Source of the DNA: a virus
Reading direction: 5' to 3' (one strand)
Length of the DNA: 58,002 bases
IMG/VR virus record: IMGVR_UViG_3300032322_001610
Location: 1-58,002 of that record
In this document: piece after piece, positions 1 through 7,125 of the stretch
Numbering within the stretch: position 1 is the first letter of the stretch
How the letters are laid out: each line of letters starts with the position of its first letter
The notes under the pieces: generated by a model
Databases searched by the model: none
What the model was told of the DNA's origin: nothing
Seen by the model: only the letters and a program-made list of their open reading frames with translations
Translations under genes and position numbers: made by a program

Positions 1-109
1 CGCCCCGCTCAGGTCCGCCCCGCGCAGGTCCGCCTCGCTCAGGTCCGCCTCGCTCAGGTCCGCCCCGCGCAGGTCCGCCTCGCTCAGGTCCGCCTCGCTC
101 AGGTCCGCC
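1..109. repeat. Left copy of 109-bp terminal direct repeat
   Basis: These bases are identical to the last 109 bases of the window (57894-58002). The match lies inside the 15-bp periodic pentapeptide array, but the order of unit variants also agrees over about seven units. Collapsing one copy keeps the pentapeptide gene in frame across the join, whereas joining the ends directly breaks the frame. The best reading is an assembly overlap of a circular or circularly permuted genome. A real short terminal redundancy is possible. Confidence 0.85.
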
Positions 110-249
110 CCGCTCAGGTCCGCCCCGCGCAGGTTCGCCTCGCTCAGGTCCGCCTCGCTCAGGTCCGCCCCGCTCAGGTTCGCCCCGCTCAGCGAATCCG
201 CGTCAATCGTTTTTATCACTGATCCATCTTTTCGTTTGATTTCAATCAT
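1..249 (-). CDS. Pentapeptide-repeat protein, N-terminal part (continues at the right end)
   Basis: ATG at 249 begins a short lead ([19 protein letters not shown]) followed by uninterrupted A-(D/N)-L-(S/R)-(G/E) pentapeptides, such as [11 protein letters not shown]. The frame runs off the window and resumes at 57893 after the 109-bp overlap is removed, giving about 198 aa with roughly 20 repeats. Pentapeptide repeats fold as a right-handed quadrilateral beta-helix. Some members (Qnr, MfpA) mimic DNA and bind gyrase, but nothing here shows that function. The units are almost identical at DNA level, so the copy number may vary or be collapsed by assembly. The ATG overlaps the stop of the gene upstream (ATGA). 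Confidence 0.85.
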   Translation of the reverse strand, partial: MIEIKRKDGSVIKTIDADSLSGANLSGADLSEADLSEANLRGADLSGADLSEADLSEADLRGADLSEADLSEADLRGADLSGA

Positions 250-467
250 TGAAGCTCCTCCAATATCACCTTCCCCTTCGCGATCCGCCGCTTGAGCGTC
301 TTGAGCCGCACCAGCCGTTCCCCTTCGGCCTTACTTACGTACTCCACGAACTCCCAGGTGTGGTGGATGTCCCAGAAAATCCTCGCAATCTCCACCTCCT
401 CCCACCCGCGCCGATGTGGGAGAAGAAAGCGGTCGCCGGGTTGGGGGTTCTTCATGGGGTTACGCAC
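246..467 (-). CDS. Small hypothetical protein (NPQPGD domain)
   Basis: A 73-aa protein. The GTG at 467 is chosen because AAGGAG lies 7 nt upstream; an in-frame ATG at 455 has no such site. It carries an N-terminal NPQPGDRF segment followed by aromatic-rich beta-like sequence. The protein at 1886-2101 has a similar NPKPGD segment, so the two may be distant paralogs. The stop overlaps the start of the pentapeptide gene (ATGA) and the start overlaps the gene before it. The function is unknown. Confidence 0.65.
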   Translation of the reverse strand: MRNPMKNPQPGDRFLLPHRRGWEEVEIARIFWDIHHTWEFVEYVSKAEGERLVRLKTLKRRIAKGKVILEELQ

Positions 468-1029
468 GGAAACGCTCCTTTCCCCGAACTTCGCTTCGGG
501 GACATGCGGTAGGCTGTTGATTCGTAAGGGCGGCGGCACGGTCGCGGATGTACCTCCACACCTCCCCCACGTCATACCGGTAAAGATCGTTTTTCACCCA
601 CCCGCTCCACAGCCCGCGCAACTCCGCTTCCGCCGCCTCGCGCTCCCGCTGGGCGAGCCAGTCGAGGGCGGGTTGGGTGTCGTCGGGAAGAATTTGCTCG
701 ATGGTTTCAAGCAAGCGATTTTGGTCACAAAAATCGCAAGTGCAATCAACGCTGTGTATGACCTCCTCCATGTCTGGCAACCAGCCTGCTTCCGCAACAC
801 CCTTCAGCGCCTCCACCGCCCTAGCCTCCCCGGCCTTCGCCGCGTCCCGCTCGGCCTCCAGTTCGGCGATGCGGGCGCGGTGCTGATCAAAGCACCGCCG
901 CAGATCCGACAGCGCCAAGCCCCAGCCGCCATCTAGCTTGTAGGTCTTCTCAGGCGTCGGGAATCCTTGACCGGACAGAAGTAGCAACACGTCGTCGAGA
1001 ATACTAAACACATGGTCTTGGTTAGTCAT
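460..1029 (-). CDS. Hypothetical protein with coiled-coil segment
   Basis: A 189-aa product starting MTNQDHVFSILDDVLL. Residues about 45-80 are a charged Ala/Glu/Arg helix of coiled-coil type, and a C-D-C-T-C-D-F-C cluster follows. I do not recognise the family. It overlaps both neighbours by a few bases within a tightly packed leftward run. An indirect role in DNA metabolism or host takeover is only guessed from position. Confidence 0.6.
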   Translation of the reverse strand: MTNQDHVFSILDDVLLLLSGQGFPTPEKTYKLDGGWGLALSDLRRCFDQHRARIAELEAERDAAKAGEARAVEALKGVAEAGWLPDMEEVIHSVDCTCDFCDQNRLLETIEQILPDDTQPALDWLAQREREAAEAELRGLWSGWVKNDLYRYDVGEVWRYIRDRAAALTNQQPTACPRSEVRGKERFRA

Positions 1030-1429
1030 TTGTCACCTCACGTTGACTCCAGCCGGATTCCATTTTCGCTGCCCACTCCAGCTCCTTCCGCAGCGCCGCC
1101 ATAGCCTCCATAAGCTTGCCAAGCAAAGACATTGCCTCCTCCCGCCCGGCCTTTAGCGCCTCCTGCTCCTTCCGCAGCGCCGCCATGTCGCGCTCCTGGG
1201 CCTCGTACATGCCCTTCCAATCGCACTCGGTCAGCAGCGATTTCCCCTCCCGCTCCCGCATCAACTGCGCGGCCTCGCGAAGAATAAAGGCGTCGGCCCC
1301 GTGCATGTTTGCCGCCTCGGGGGAGTTAAGCAAATCACCGCATAGGCTCTGAGACGCTTCGCACTCTGCGGCAAGGTATTCCAGCCGTAGTGCCATGCCG
1401 TTGTCGGTCATAATGTAGAGCGTTTCCAT
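1022..1429 (-). CDS. Hypothetical protein with LREAAQLMREREGK module
   Basis: A 135-aa product. Its first half contains a GADAFILREAAQLMREREGK segment that is repeated almost exactly at the end of the next upstream gene (1430-1609), and in weaker form in the gene at 1606-1899. The second half is an extended helix rich in Glu, Lys and Met. It looks like a paralog expanded by addition of a coiled coil. The function is unknown. Confidence 0.6.
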   Translation of the reverse strand: METLYIMTDNGMALRLEYLAAECEASQSLCGDLLNSPEAANMHGADAFILREAAQLMREREGKSLLTECDWKGMYEAQERDMAALRKEQEALKAGREEAMSLLGKLMEAMAALRKELEWAAKMESGWSQREVTND

Positions 1430-1609
1430 TTACTTCCCCTCCCGCTCCCGCATCAACTGCGCTGCCTCGCGGAGCAAAGCGGCGTCAGCGGTAAATTCAG
1501 CAACCCATGTTCCACAGTCGCTAAACACTGCTGATTTCGCATGCTCTGCGGCAAAGTCTTTTTTCGCGGCCATGCCCTCCAGGCGTGCGGCCTTCTCTTT
1601 GTTCGTCAT
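1430..1609 (-). CDS. Small paralog with LREAAQLMREREGK C-terminus
   Basis: A 59-aa product. The start at 1609 (MTNKEKAARLEGMAAK) is chosen over an upstream ATG because GGAGGGG lies just before it. The C-terminus is shared with the product of 1022-1429 and the N-terminus with that of 1606-1899, so this is the middle member of a three-gene tandem family. The stop directly abuts the next start. Confidence 0.6.
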   Translation of the reverse strand: MTNKEKAARLEGMAAKKDFAAEHAKSAVFSDCGTWVAEFTADAALLREAAQLMREREGK

Positions 1610-1899
1610 TTCCCCTCCAGCCGCGCCAGGGCAGCGCTGTCTTTGGCGTCTAAAATGCAATGAATCGTGTAGGCAAAACCAGCCAACACGGGCGATCCGT
1701 CTGCCGTTAGTTTTTCCGCCAGCCGTCGCATATCATCGCATTTCTCTAGGGCCTCGGCCCCGGCGAGCAGGGCGGCGGCGTCGGCCCTGCAAGTCGCAAT
1801 TAGGCCTGAGCTGTACATAGGCGTCAACGTCTTTGCCATGTCCAGTTGCTCTTGTGCCATCTCCCGCAGCCGTGCGGCGTGTTCGTTATTCGGCGACAT
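1606..1899 (-). CDS. Hypothetical small helical protein
   Basis: A 97-aa helical protein starting MSPNNEHAARLREMAQEQLD, with RADAAALLAGAEALEK near residue 40. That pattern matches the ADAALLREAAQLM segment of the two downstream genes, marking it as the most divergent member of the tandem family. It overlaps both neighbours. The function is unknown. Confidence 0.6.
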   Translation of the reverse strand: MSPNNEHAARLREMAQEQLDMAKTLTPMYSSGLIATCRADAAALLAGAEALEKCDDMRRLAEKLTADGSPVLAGFAYTIHCILDAKDSAALARLEGK

Positions 1900-2101
1900 G
1901 GATAACCTCGATGGTCGGCAGCTGGCACACTATTCTCCAGCCGTCCAATGTAGCCGTGCAAGAATACTTCCCGTTACTGTTCTGACTGTCAAAGATAACG
2001 ACACCGTCAGATACGCTCCGCACCCATCGACGCCAATTTGATTCGATGTCGATAATGTCCCCCGGCTTCGGATTTGTCAGCACGTCAGATGCTGTTCTCA
2101 T
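1886..2101 (-). CDS. Small hypothetical protein (NPKPGD domain)
   Basis: A 71-aa product. The start at 2101 is preceded by GGAGGGG. It opens MRTASDVLTNPKPGDIIDIE and then alternates hydrophobic and polar residues with tryptophans, like a small beta-barrel. It resembles the product of 246-467 in the NPxPGD segment. The function is unknown. Confidence 0.55.
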   Translation of the reverse strand: MRTASDVLTNPKPGDIIDIESNWRRWVRSVSDGVVIFDSQNSNGKYSCTATLDGWRIVCQLPTIEVIHVAE

Positions 2102-2361
2102 TCGCCCCTCCGCTCCACCACAATCGTCACCCCATCCGCCGAGGCCTCGGCCTCGACCATCTCCCACTCCGGCACCACATATCCCCGCGACCGGCAATAA
2201 GCCGCCAGCCGCTCCCATGCCTCGTCGGCCACCGTCGCGCACTTAGCCACGAGCGCCATGGCCTCGGCCGGCGTCAGCGGCATGGCAAGGCGCACCTGCT
2301 CCGGCTCCCGCTGGTAGGCCGGATGATCCGCACCGGGTACGACCATTCGATTCTCCATCAT
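2098..2361 (-). CDS. Small hypothetical protein
   Basis: An 87-aa product. The start at 2361 (MMENRMVVPGADHPAY) overlaps the upstream stop as ATGA and has GGAGGG before it. The C-terminal half, ending DGVTIVVERRGE, is well formed. I do not recognise the family. Confidence 0.55.
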   Translation of the reverse strand: MMENRMVVPGADHPAYQREPEQVRLAMPLTPAEAMALVAKCATVADEAWERLAAYCRSRGYVVPEWEMVEAEASADGVTIVVERRGE

Positions 2362-2600
2362 CTCGATTCCCTCCATGCCTTCCCCATCTCCACTCTTCCG
2401 GCCACCGCTGCGGCGTCGAGTCCTTCGCGGAATCGAGCCTCGGCAGCGGCAAGTGCCATCAACAAACGCGAGAGCAACTTTGCCCCATTGGAAAGCAGGA
2501 CAAGTGTGTAACAGACTCCATCGCATCCGGTTTCTCGGTGGCGAACGAAGAACAGCATCATCAGGCCGGCCAGGGCCAGGATCACAAAGGTAGTGATCAT
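2358..2600 (-). CDS. Small membrane protein
   Basis: An 80-aa protein that begins with an N-terminal membrane segment (ITTFVILALAGLMMLFFV, residues 2-19) followed by a basic, soluble helical tail. It is probably anchored in the host inner membrane with the tail in the cytoplasm. It overlaps both neighbours by a few bases. The function is unknown. Confidence 0.6.
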   Translation of the reverse strand: MITTFVILALAGLMMLFFVRHRETGCDGVCYTLVLLSNGAKLLSRLLMALAAAEARFREGLDAAAVAGRVEMGKAWRESR

Positions 2601-2782
2601 GCGATAGTCGCCCCCAATCGCTCGGCTACTTGTTCGAGAGTGCCATTCACAAGGAACGTAGTGCCCAAGGACTCCAAGTCATGGGCAAAACATAGACAGC
2701 AATGGCCCTCCTGCATGGTTTGTTGTACCGCGATGACGTATTGCGGGTTGACCAAAACATTTCCAAACTTTACTAACTTCAT
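2597..2782 (-). CDS. Small VKFxxxxVNPxYV-domain protein
   Basis: A 61-aa product. The start at 2782 follows AGGAGGAG. The pattern VKFGNVLVNPQYVIAV, then a beta region, then EQVAERLGA matches the N-terminal halves of the proteins at 51175-51666 and 51650-51898 (VKFEQV, INPDYV, EEVAEKL). The layout recalls the FlbD-like fold, but that is an inference. It is one of three copies of this small domain in the genome. Confidence 0.6.
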   Translation of the reverse strand: MKLVKFGNVLVNPQYVIAVQQTMQEGHCCLCFAHDLESLGTTFLVNGTLEQVAERLGATIA

Positions 2783-2801
2783 GTTCTCCTCCTCTCTCAA
2801 C

Positions 2802-3203
2802 TTAAAACGGAACGCCCTCATCGCCCACCACATCAAACGGCGACGGCGAAGAGCCAACTTCTTCAATCTGTGGACCTTGATTCGGCGCGTACAGCGCCGC
2901 CAGACGAACTCCGTACTTCCCGTTGTCCTCGGCAATGGCGACTGCCGGCCTATTACTCAAGGCCTGGTTGATCTTCCGCAGCCAGTCGCTGCCCGTTAGA
3001 TCGCTCTCGCTGCAACCGAGACCGATCAGGCTCTTCCGGGTGCTCTCCATTGCCTTCGGCGTAAGAAATTTCGTTACCGAGTCCTGTTTCCCATCCTCCA
3101 TGCGGAGGGCAACCTCAAGGCCCTGGGTCTGGTTCTGCCCGATCTTTACGTGCCTCACGCCAAGGATCGAGCATTCGTAACGCTTCTTGTCTTCGTAGGT
3201 CAT
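2802..3203 (-). CDS. Putative single-stranded DNA-binding protein
   Basis: A 133-aa product encoded directly after the RecT-like gene. The body is a likely small beta domain, and the last residues (VVGDEGVPF) resemble the acidic, Phe-terminated tip that SSB proteins use to recruit partners. RecT, exonuclease and SSB form a common phage recombination module, and the position supports this role. Overall similarity to known SSB families is not evident by eye. Alternatives are a DUF669-like protein or a recombination accessory factor. Confidence 0.5.
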   Translation of the reverse strand: MTYEDKKRYECSILGVRHVKIGQNQTQGLEVALRMEDGKQDSVTKFLTPKAMESTRKSLIGLGCSESDLTGSDWLRKINQALSNRPAVAIAEDNGKYGVRLAALYAPNQGPQIEEVGSSPSPFDVVGDEGVPF

Positions 3204-3892
3204 TATTCAGCCTCCTTCAGGCTTTCCATCTTCTCACGCAGCGCGGTGGCTGCTGAGATACGGTCTTCCGTTGCGGTCACCACCTCTTCAATCGGCACCT
3301 CGCCGGGGGCCAGGACGGAAATGTACTCGGTCGCTTCGGGGACGTAGAACTTCTGCAAGCGGCCGAGGGCCCGCCAAAAGAACATCGACTCGGGGTCCTG
3401 CTTGTAGGTGTCCTTGTCGGAGAGCTTCATCCGCTTGGCGTCTTCCTCGCTGAACGAAGCCACCGCGCCATCAACCGCCTCTCCTCCCTTTACGAGCTGG
3501 AGCTTGCACCCCTTCACGTCCCGCTGAAGGAACTTCCAGCCGTAGCCGTGCCGCCGCATGAGCAGTTCAAGCACGGTGCCCATCATCGCGGGGATCCCGT
3601 TGACGAAATAGAGTCCCCGCGCCGACTGAAACGCCGAGAGGCCGAGTTCGCGGCCGAAGCGAATCCGCATCGCGATATCCGCCGGATCAACCTTCTTGGT
3701 CGCCGTGACGCCCCGCGAGAAAAGCAGCCCCTCGGCATAATCGCTCTTCATCTGGAGCGCGGTGCTACGTGCCGCGGAACCAACCTCACTAGCCGAGATG
3801 ATGTCGTCGAGGATGGTCGAGATCGACTGCACCTGTGGTTGTGGCTGCGGTGCTTCCGCCGCCTTCTGAATCTGATCTGTCAGTGTTGCCAT
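3203..3892 (-). CDS. recT: RecT-family single-strand annealing protein
   Basis: A 229-aa product. Residues 72-125 (IAMRIRFGRELGL, then FVNGIPAMMGTVLELLMRRHG) and 150-190 (a DA-x-R-x-x-L-S segment, then a W-R-A-x-G-R-L-x-K-F stretch) follow the RecT pattern of a helix, an enzyme-like beta core and a conserved RA-rich helix. Such proteins anneal complementary strands during phage replication and repair. It sits between an exonuclease gene and an SSB-like gene, the usual order for a two-component recombination system. The N-terminal 25 residues are Gln/Pro-rich and probably disordered. Confidence 0.75.
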   Translation of the reverse strand: MATLTDQIQKAAEAPQPQPQVQSISTILDDIISASEVGSAARSTALQMKSDYAEGLLFSRGVTATKKVDPADIAMRIRFGRELGLSAFQSARGLYFVNGIPAMMGTVLELLMRRHGYGWKFLQRDVKGCKLQLVKGGEAVDGAVASFSEEDAKRMKLSDKDTYKQDPESMFFWRALGRLQKFYVPEATEYISVLAPGEVPIEEVVTATEDRISAATALREKMESLKEAE

Positions 3893-3911
3893 ATCATTTT
3901 TCCTTCCCCCG

Positions 3912-4832
3912 TTACGCCGGGAGCACGCGGAATGGTCTGGACACGGAAGGCTTCAGAACGCTCTGATAGACCTCCGGGTGTTTTGATTTCAGCGCGTTCG
4001 TATCGACGCGCTGAGAGACTTGCGGCTTGGCGACGATGCGGTAGCCGGGAGCGGTGGCTGAAGCCGCATCGCCCAAGAGACGAAGGGCTTCTTCCTTGAC
4101 CTGATCCATGGCCGCCTCGGCATCATCGCGGACATCGCGAAGGGAGAGGTACTCAGCGGCCAGCGCCGCAATGCCGGGGATCTCCGACGCTTCCGCGTCC
4201 GGGTCGACGCTTCCCAGCAGCGCCTCGCCCTGACACGAGAACCGATACTCGCACTTCGAGCAGCGCGAGTCGCTGGCCGGCAGGCGGTCTGGTTCGCCAT
4301 CGCCCTGGACCATCGCCCAGAATCGGTCGACGTATTCCCGCATCAGGGCGAACGCCGCGGGGTCGAAGTCTACCTCGAAGGTCTCGAAGCGCCAATTGGA
4401 CGGCTCAAGAATCGCGAACGCCCCCCACCGATACTCAGAAAGACCCATATACCACTGGATCTGAAGCTGGTACCCGAGCGGGATGCCGCTCTTCTGCATC
4501 TCGCGGAACGCCCGCTCGTTGGCCGACTTGCACTCGAGGACCCCCGGCCCCCGCGCATCGCCGAGGATCACGCGGTCCATCGCGCCGATCTCGTGTTCGG
4601 CAATTCCCTTGCTGGCCTTGCGGCGCCGCACCTTGTTCTCTGTCTTGGCAACGTACTCCTCGACGATCAGCGGCTCCAGCTTGACGCCGCGGAGCAGATG
4701 CCCGCGAAACGGTACCTCGTAGTCAGGCTCGATGGCCCGCTTCTGATACCACAACTTCCGAGCGCAGCCGTAGGGCGGCGCGTTGACGATGGATCCGAGA
4801 TCGGAGCCACCGATAAACCCTGTTCTCTTCAT
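3912..4832 (-). CDS. YqaJ/Cas4-like PD-(D/E)XK exonuclease with Fe-S cysteines
   Basis: A 306-aa nuclease, partner of the RecT-like protein. The N-terminal GGSDLGSIV is typical of YqaJ recombinases. R48-G-x-x-x-E53, D86, E100-C-K102 and Y121 with Q124 and Q126 supply the lambda-exonuclease-type metal-binding and catalytic set. Four cysteines (C23, and C191-x2-C194-x5-C200) match the arrangement that holds a 4Fe-4S cluster in Cas4 and AddB nucleases. It probably resects double-strand ends to expose 3 prime tails for annealing. A helical C-terminal extension follows residue 215. Confidence 0.8.
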   Translation of the reverse strand: MKRTGFIGGSDLGSIVNAPPYGCARKLWYQKRAIEPDYEVPFRGHLLRGVKLEPLIVEEYVAKTENKVRRRKASKGIAEHEIGAMDRVILGDARGPGVLECKSANERAFREMQKSGIPLGYQLQIQWYMGLSEYRWGAFAILEPSNWRFETFEVDFDPAAFALMREYVDRFWAMVQGDGEPDRLPASDSRCSKCEYRFSCQGEALLGSVDPDAEASEIPGIAALAAEYLSLRDVRDDAEAAMDQVKEEALRLLGDAASATAPGYRIVAKPQVSQRVDTNALKSKHPEVYQSVLKPSVSRPFRVLPA

Positions 4833-5023
4833 GCTCTCTCCTCTTAATGATGCCCCCGGCTTTGGTAGTGTCGGGTAACCGGGGGCGCTGTTAACCGTTC
4901 GCTGTTTTTATTACCCTCCTGGTAAAAAAGATACCGCCCATGAGACGGCTGGCTTGCGCCAGGTGATCGGCCAGGATGCTTTCCACAGCGCCCGTAAATG
5001 GGATGGCCGACCACCAAGCGCAA
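4833..5023. other. Gap with stem-loop upstream of the exonuclease gene
   Basis: No convincing gene is seen here. GCCCCCGG at 4852-4859 pairs perfectly with CCGGGGGC at 4879-4886, forming a hairpin in the leftward transcript before the ribosome site of the exonuclease gene. No U-run follows, so it is more likely an mRNA stabiliser or attenuator than a terminator. A protein-like frame of about 45 codons lies between it and 5023 but has no good start. Confidence 0.5.
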
Positions 5024-5173
5024 TCAGCACTCTCTCCCCCCGACGATCCTCCCGAGGGCCATCAGGAACGCACCAGCAGACCCAAGGACCACGCGATCCT
5101 GGCACTCGAATATGGCATAAGCGATAGTCGCTGCCCCGGCTGCCATGATGGTTACCGCGATTGCGATCTTCAT
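5024..5173 (-). CDS. Small membrane protein (49 aa)
   Basis: The protein starts MKIAIAVTIMAAGAATIAYA, a clear hydrophobic segment, and a second weaker one (LGSAGAFLMALGRIV) follows. The start overlaps the stop of the ribbon-helix-helix gene as ATGA, so the two are translationally coupled. It is probably a two-pass inner-membrane microprotein. The function is unknown. Confidence 0.6.
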   Translation of the reverse strand: MKIAIAVTIMAAGAATIAYAIFECQDRVVLGSAGAFLMALGRIVGGREC

Positions 5174-5298
5174 TGGATCGCACCCTCAAGGAGCTTCTCA
5201 ATTAGGGCACGCAGCGAAACTTTTTTAACCGCAGCGACCACCTTTAATTTTGCGTGAAGCGCCTCTGGCAACCTCACTTGGAGCATTTTTGTTTCCAT
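5170..5298 (-). CDS. Ribbon-helix-helix (Arc/CopG-type) regulator, 42 aa
   Basis: The product METKMLQVRLPEALHAKLKV followed by VAAVKKVSLRALIEKLLEGAIQ has the short beta strand, helix A (PEALHAKLKVVA), turn and helix B (SLRALIEKLLEGAI) of the Arc/CopG fold. Such proteins dimerise and insert the paired strands into the DNA major groove. It is the first gene of the leftward operon, next to the divergent control region with a perfect palindrome at 5330-5345, so autoregulation and control of the early/late decision are likely. No ribosome site precedes it, and a candidate -10 ends 7 nt before the ATG, so the message may be leaderless. Confidence 0.75.
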   Translation of the reverse strand: METKMLQVRLPEALHAKLKVVAAVKKVSLRALIEKLLEGAIQ

Positions 5299-5398
5299 GA
5301 GTCAATCATCGCCCAGCGGAATAATAAAGTCAATAGTTTTATTGAAACTAGTTTTTCTATTACTTTATGTTTTTCACCAGTGCTGAAATAATGGGGAC
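5299..5398. promoter_or_regulatory. Divergent promoter/operator region
   Basis: This AT-rich spacer separates the leftward and rightward operons. Leftward: TTGACT (complement of 5328-5333), 17-nt spacer, GATGAT (complement of 5305-5310). Rightward: TTGAAA at 5342-5347 with TATGTT at 5366-5371. The palindrome TCAATA-GTTT-TATTGA (5330-5345) overlaps both -35 boxes, and ATAAAGT (5324-5330) has an inverted copy, ACTTTAT, at 5362-5368. The layout suits a switch operated by the adjacent ribbon-helix-helix protein. Promoter calls rest on sequence only. Confidence 0.55.
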
Positions 5399-7102
5399 GT
5401 GAGAAGAGGAAAGAAGGAAGTCCCCCTGACGGTGCATCAGGCCGCAGAGAAGCGGCTGTCGTCGATTCGGGATCTCGTCGCGAAGATTAACGCAGCCATC
5501 CGCGATCCGACTGGCGAGATCAGCCAGCGATTCCGCGCCTTACCGGAGGACAAGCGAGCGAACATCCTCCGGCAACTGGAGGAACTGAGGGCCCAGTATA
5601 AGCGTGACCAGGCAGTGACGGACTTCAACACGTTCGTGCGGCAGGTCAGCCCCAACTTCGTCGAAGGCCCGCACCTTCGCCAACTTTCCGAGGTATTCCA
5701 CCGCATCGACTCCGGCGAGTCCGTCCGGGTGATCGTGAACATCGCGCCTCGGCACGGCAAGTCCGAACACATCTCGGTACGATTCCCGGCCTGGTTTTTG
5801 GGCAAGAATCCAACCAAGCAAATCATCCAGGCATCGTGCAACATGACGCTGGTCGAGAAGCTCGGCCAATCCGTCAAGGACATCATTGCCAAGCCGGAGT
5901 ACAACGAAATCTTCCCGGACTTCCGGCTATCGACCGACACCAAGGCGAAGACAAAATTCAAGACGCAGTCTGGCGGCTACTACTTCGCGACCTCGACTAC
6001 AGCCACCGCTGTAGGCTTCGGCGCGGACGTACTGATCCTGGACGACCCGCACGGGGAGCAGTCCTCCATTGGATCAGAGAAGGCCAGCGTCATGCCGTCG
6101 AAGGAAAACTTCGACCAAGTGTGGAACTGGTTCACGCAGGTCCGCGCCCGACTCCAGCCGGGTGGATCCATCCTCATCGTGATGCAGCGGTGGTCGCCGT
6201 TCGATATGACCGGACGGATCATCGAACGCATGCGGACGGACCCGAACGCCGAACAGTATGAGGTGATTGAGTTCCCCGCGCTGCTGATGGAGGAGGACGA
6301 GGTCGGCGACCCGCTCGTTGATGAAAACGGCGACCCAGTCTGGAAGTCGCTCTGGCCGGAGTTTTGGAAGGTCGAAGAACTCCTGAAGATCAAGAACACC
6401 ATGATCAAGTGGCGCTGGAATGCCCAATACATGCAGAATCCGCTCATGGAGACGAGTTCGATTGTCTCGCGGGAGCGATGGAAGTGCTGGGGCATGGACA
6501 AGGACGGCGAGATCGACTACGACCTCAAGCCGCCCATCTGCTCATACGTCATCCAGACGTGGGACACAGCATTCAGCGCCGACACCCGCTCCGACTACTC
6601 TGCCGTGACGACCTGGGGCGTGTTCGATACGACCGATGAGCACGGCAACCGGCGCAACGGGATCATCCTCCTCGACGCATGGCGAGGCCAGGTTGATTTC
6701 CCGGCGCTCAAGAAGCGGGCCAAGGAGAAGTACCAGCAGTGGAAGCCCGACGCCTGCATCATCGAGGCGAAGGCGACAGGAACGCCGCTGATTCATGAAC
6801 TCCGGCAGATGGGCATGAGCATTCAGTCCTACACGCCGACCTGGCAGACCGGAGACAAGATGGTCCGGTTGAACTCGGTGAGTCCCATCTTCGAGCAGGG
6901 CTTCGTCTACTACCCTCCCCGCGAATGGGCTGACGCTGTCATCGACGAAGTCGCGCTGTTCCCCGCCGCCGATCACGACGACTACGTTGACACCGTCATC
7001 ATGGCGATGATGCGCTTCCGCTCCGGCAGGTTCATGAGTCTGCATGACGATCTCCAGGAAGAGGAAGACCGCCCCTATCGGAAGGTGAAATCCTACTATT
7101 AG
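5399..7102 (+). CDS. terL: Terminase large subunit
   Basis: A 567-aa ATPase-nuclease that packages DNA into the prohead. The Walker A variant APRHGKS lies at 116-122, Walker B VLILDDP at 211-217, and the coupling motif QRWSPFDMTG at 263-272. The RNase H-like nuclease domain shows D389 (TWDTAF), E456 (IIEAKATG) and a late Asp pair near 527-531 (HDDYVD). The GTG at 5399 is the only reasonable start; the upstream ATG at 5391 stops at once. It opens the late operon. The small subunit is not adjacent; a candidate lies at 43339-43938. Confidence 0.93.
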   Translation: MRRGKKEVPLTVHQAAEKRLSSIRDLVAKINAAIRDPTGEISQRFRALPEDKRANILRQLEELRAQYKRDQAVTDFNTFVRQVSPNFVEGPHLRQLSEVFHRIDSGESVRVIVNIAPRHGKSEHISVRFPAWFLGKNPTKQIIQASCNMTLVEKLGQSVKDIIAKPEYNEIFPDFRLSTDTKAKTKFKTQSGGYYFATSTTATAVGFGADVLILDDPHGEQSSIGSEKASVMPSKENFDQVWNWFTQVRARLQPGGSILIVMQRWSPFDMTGRIIERMRTDPNAEQYEVIEFPALLMEEDEVGDPLVDENGDPVWKSLWPEFWKVEELLKIKNTMIKWRWNAQYMQNPLMETSSIVSRERWKCWGMDKDGEIDYDLKPPICSYVIQTWDTAFSADTRSDYSAVTTWGVFDTTDEHGNRRNGIILLDAWRGQVDFPALKKRAKEKYQQWKPDACIIEAKATGTPLIHELRQMGMSIQSYTPTWQTGDKMVRLNSVSPIFEQGFVYYPPREWADAVIDEVALFPAADHDDYVDTVIMAMMRFRSGRFMSLHDDLQEEEDRPYRKVKSYY

Positions 7103-7125
7103 CTGATGTGATACTGTAAGAGAAA

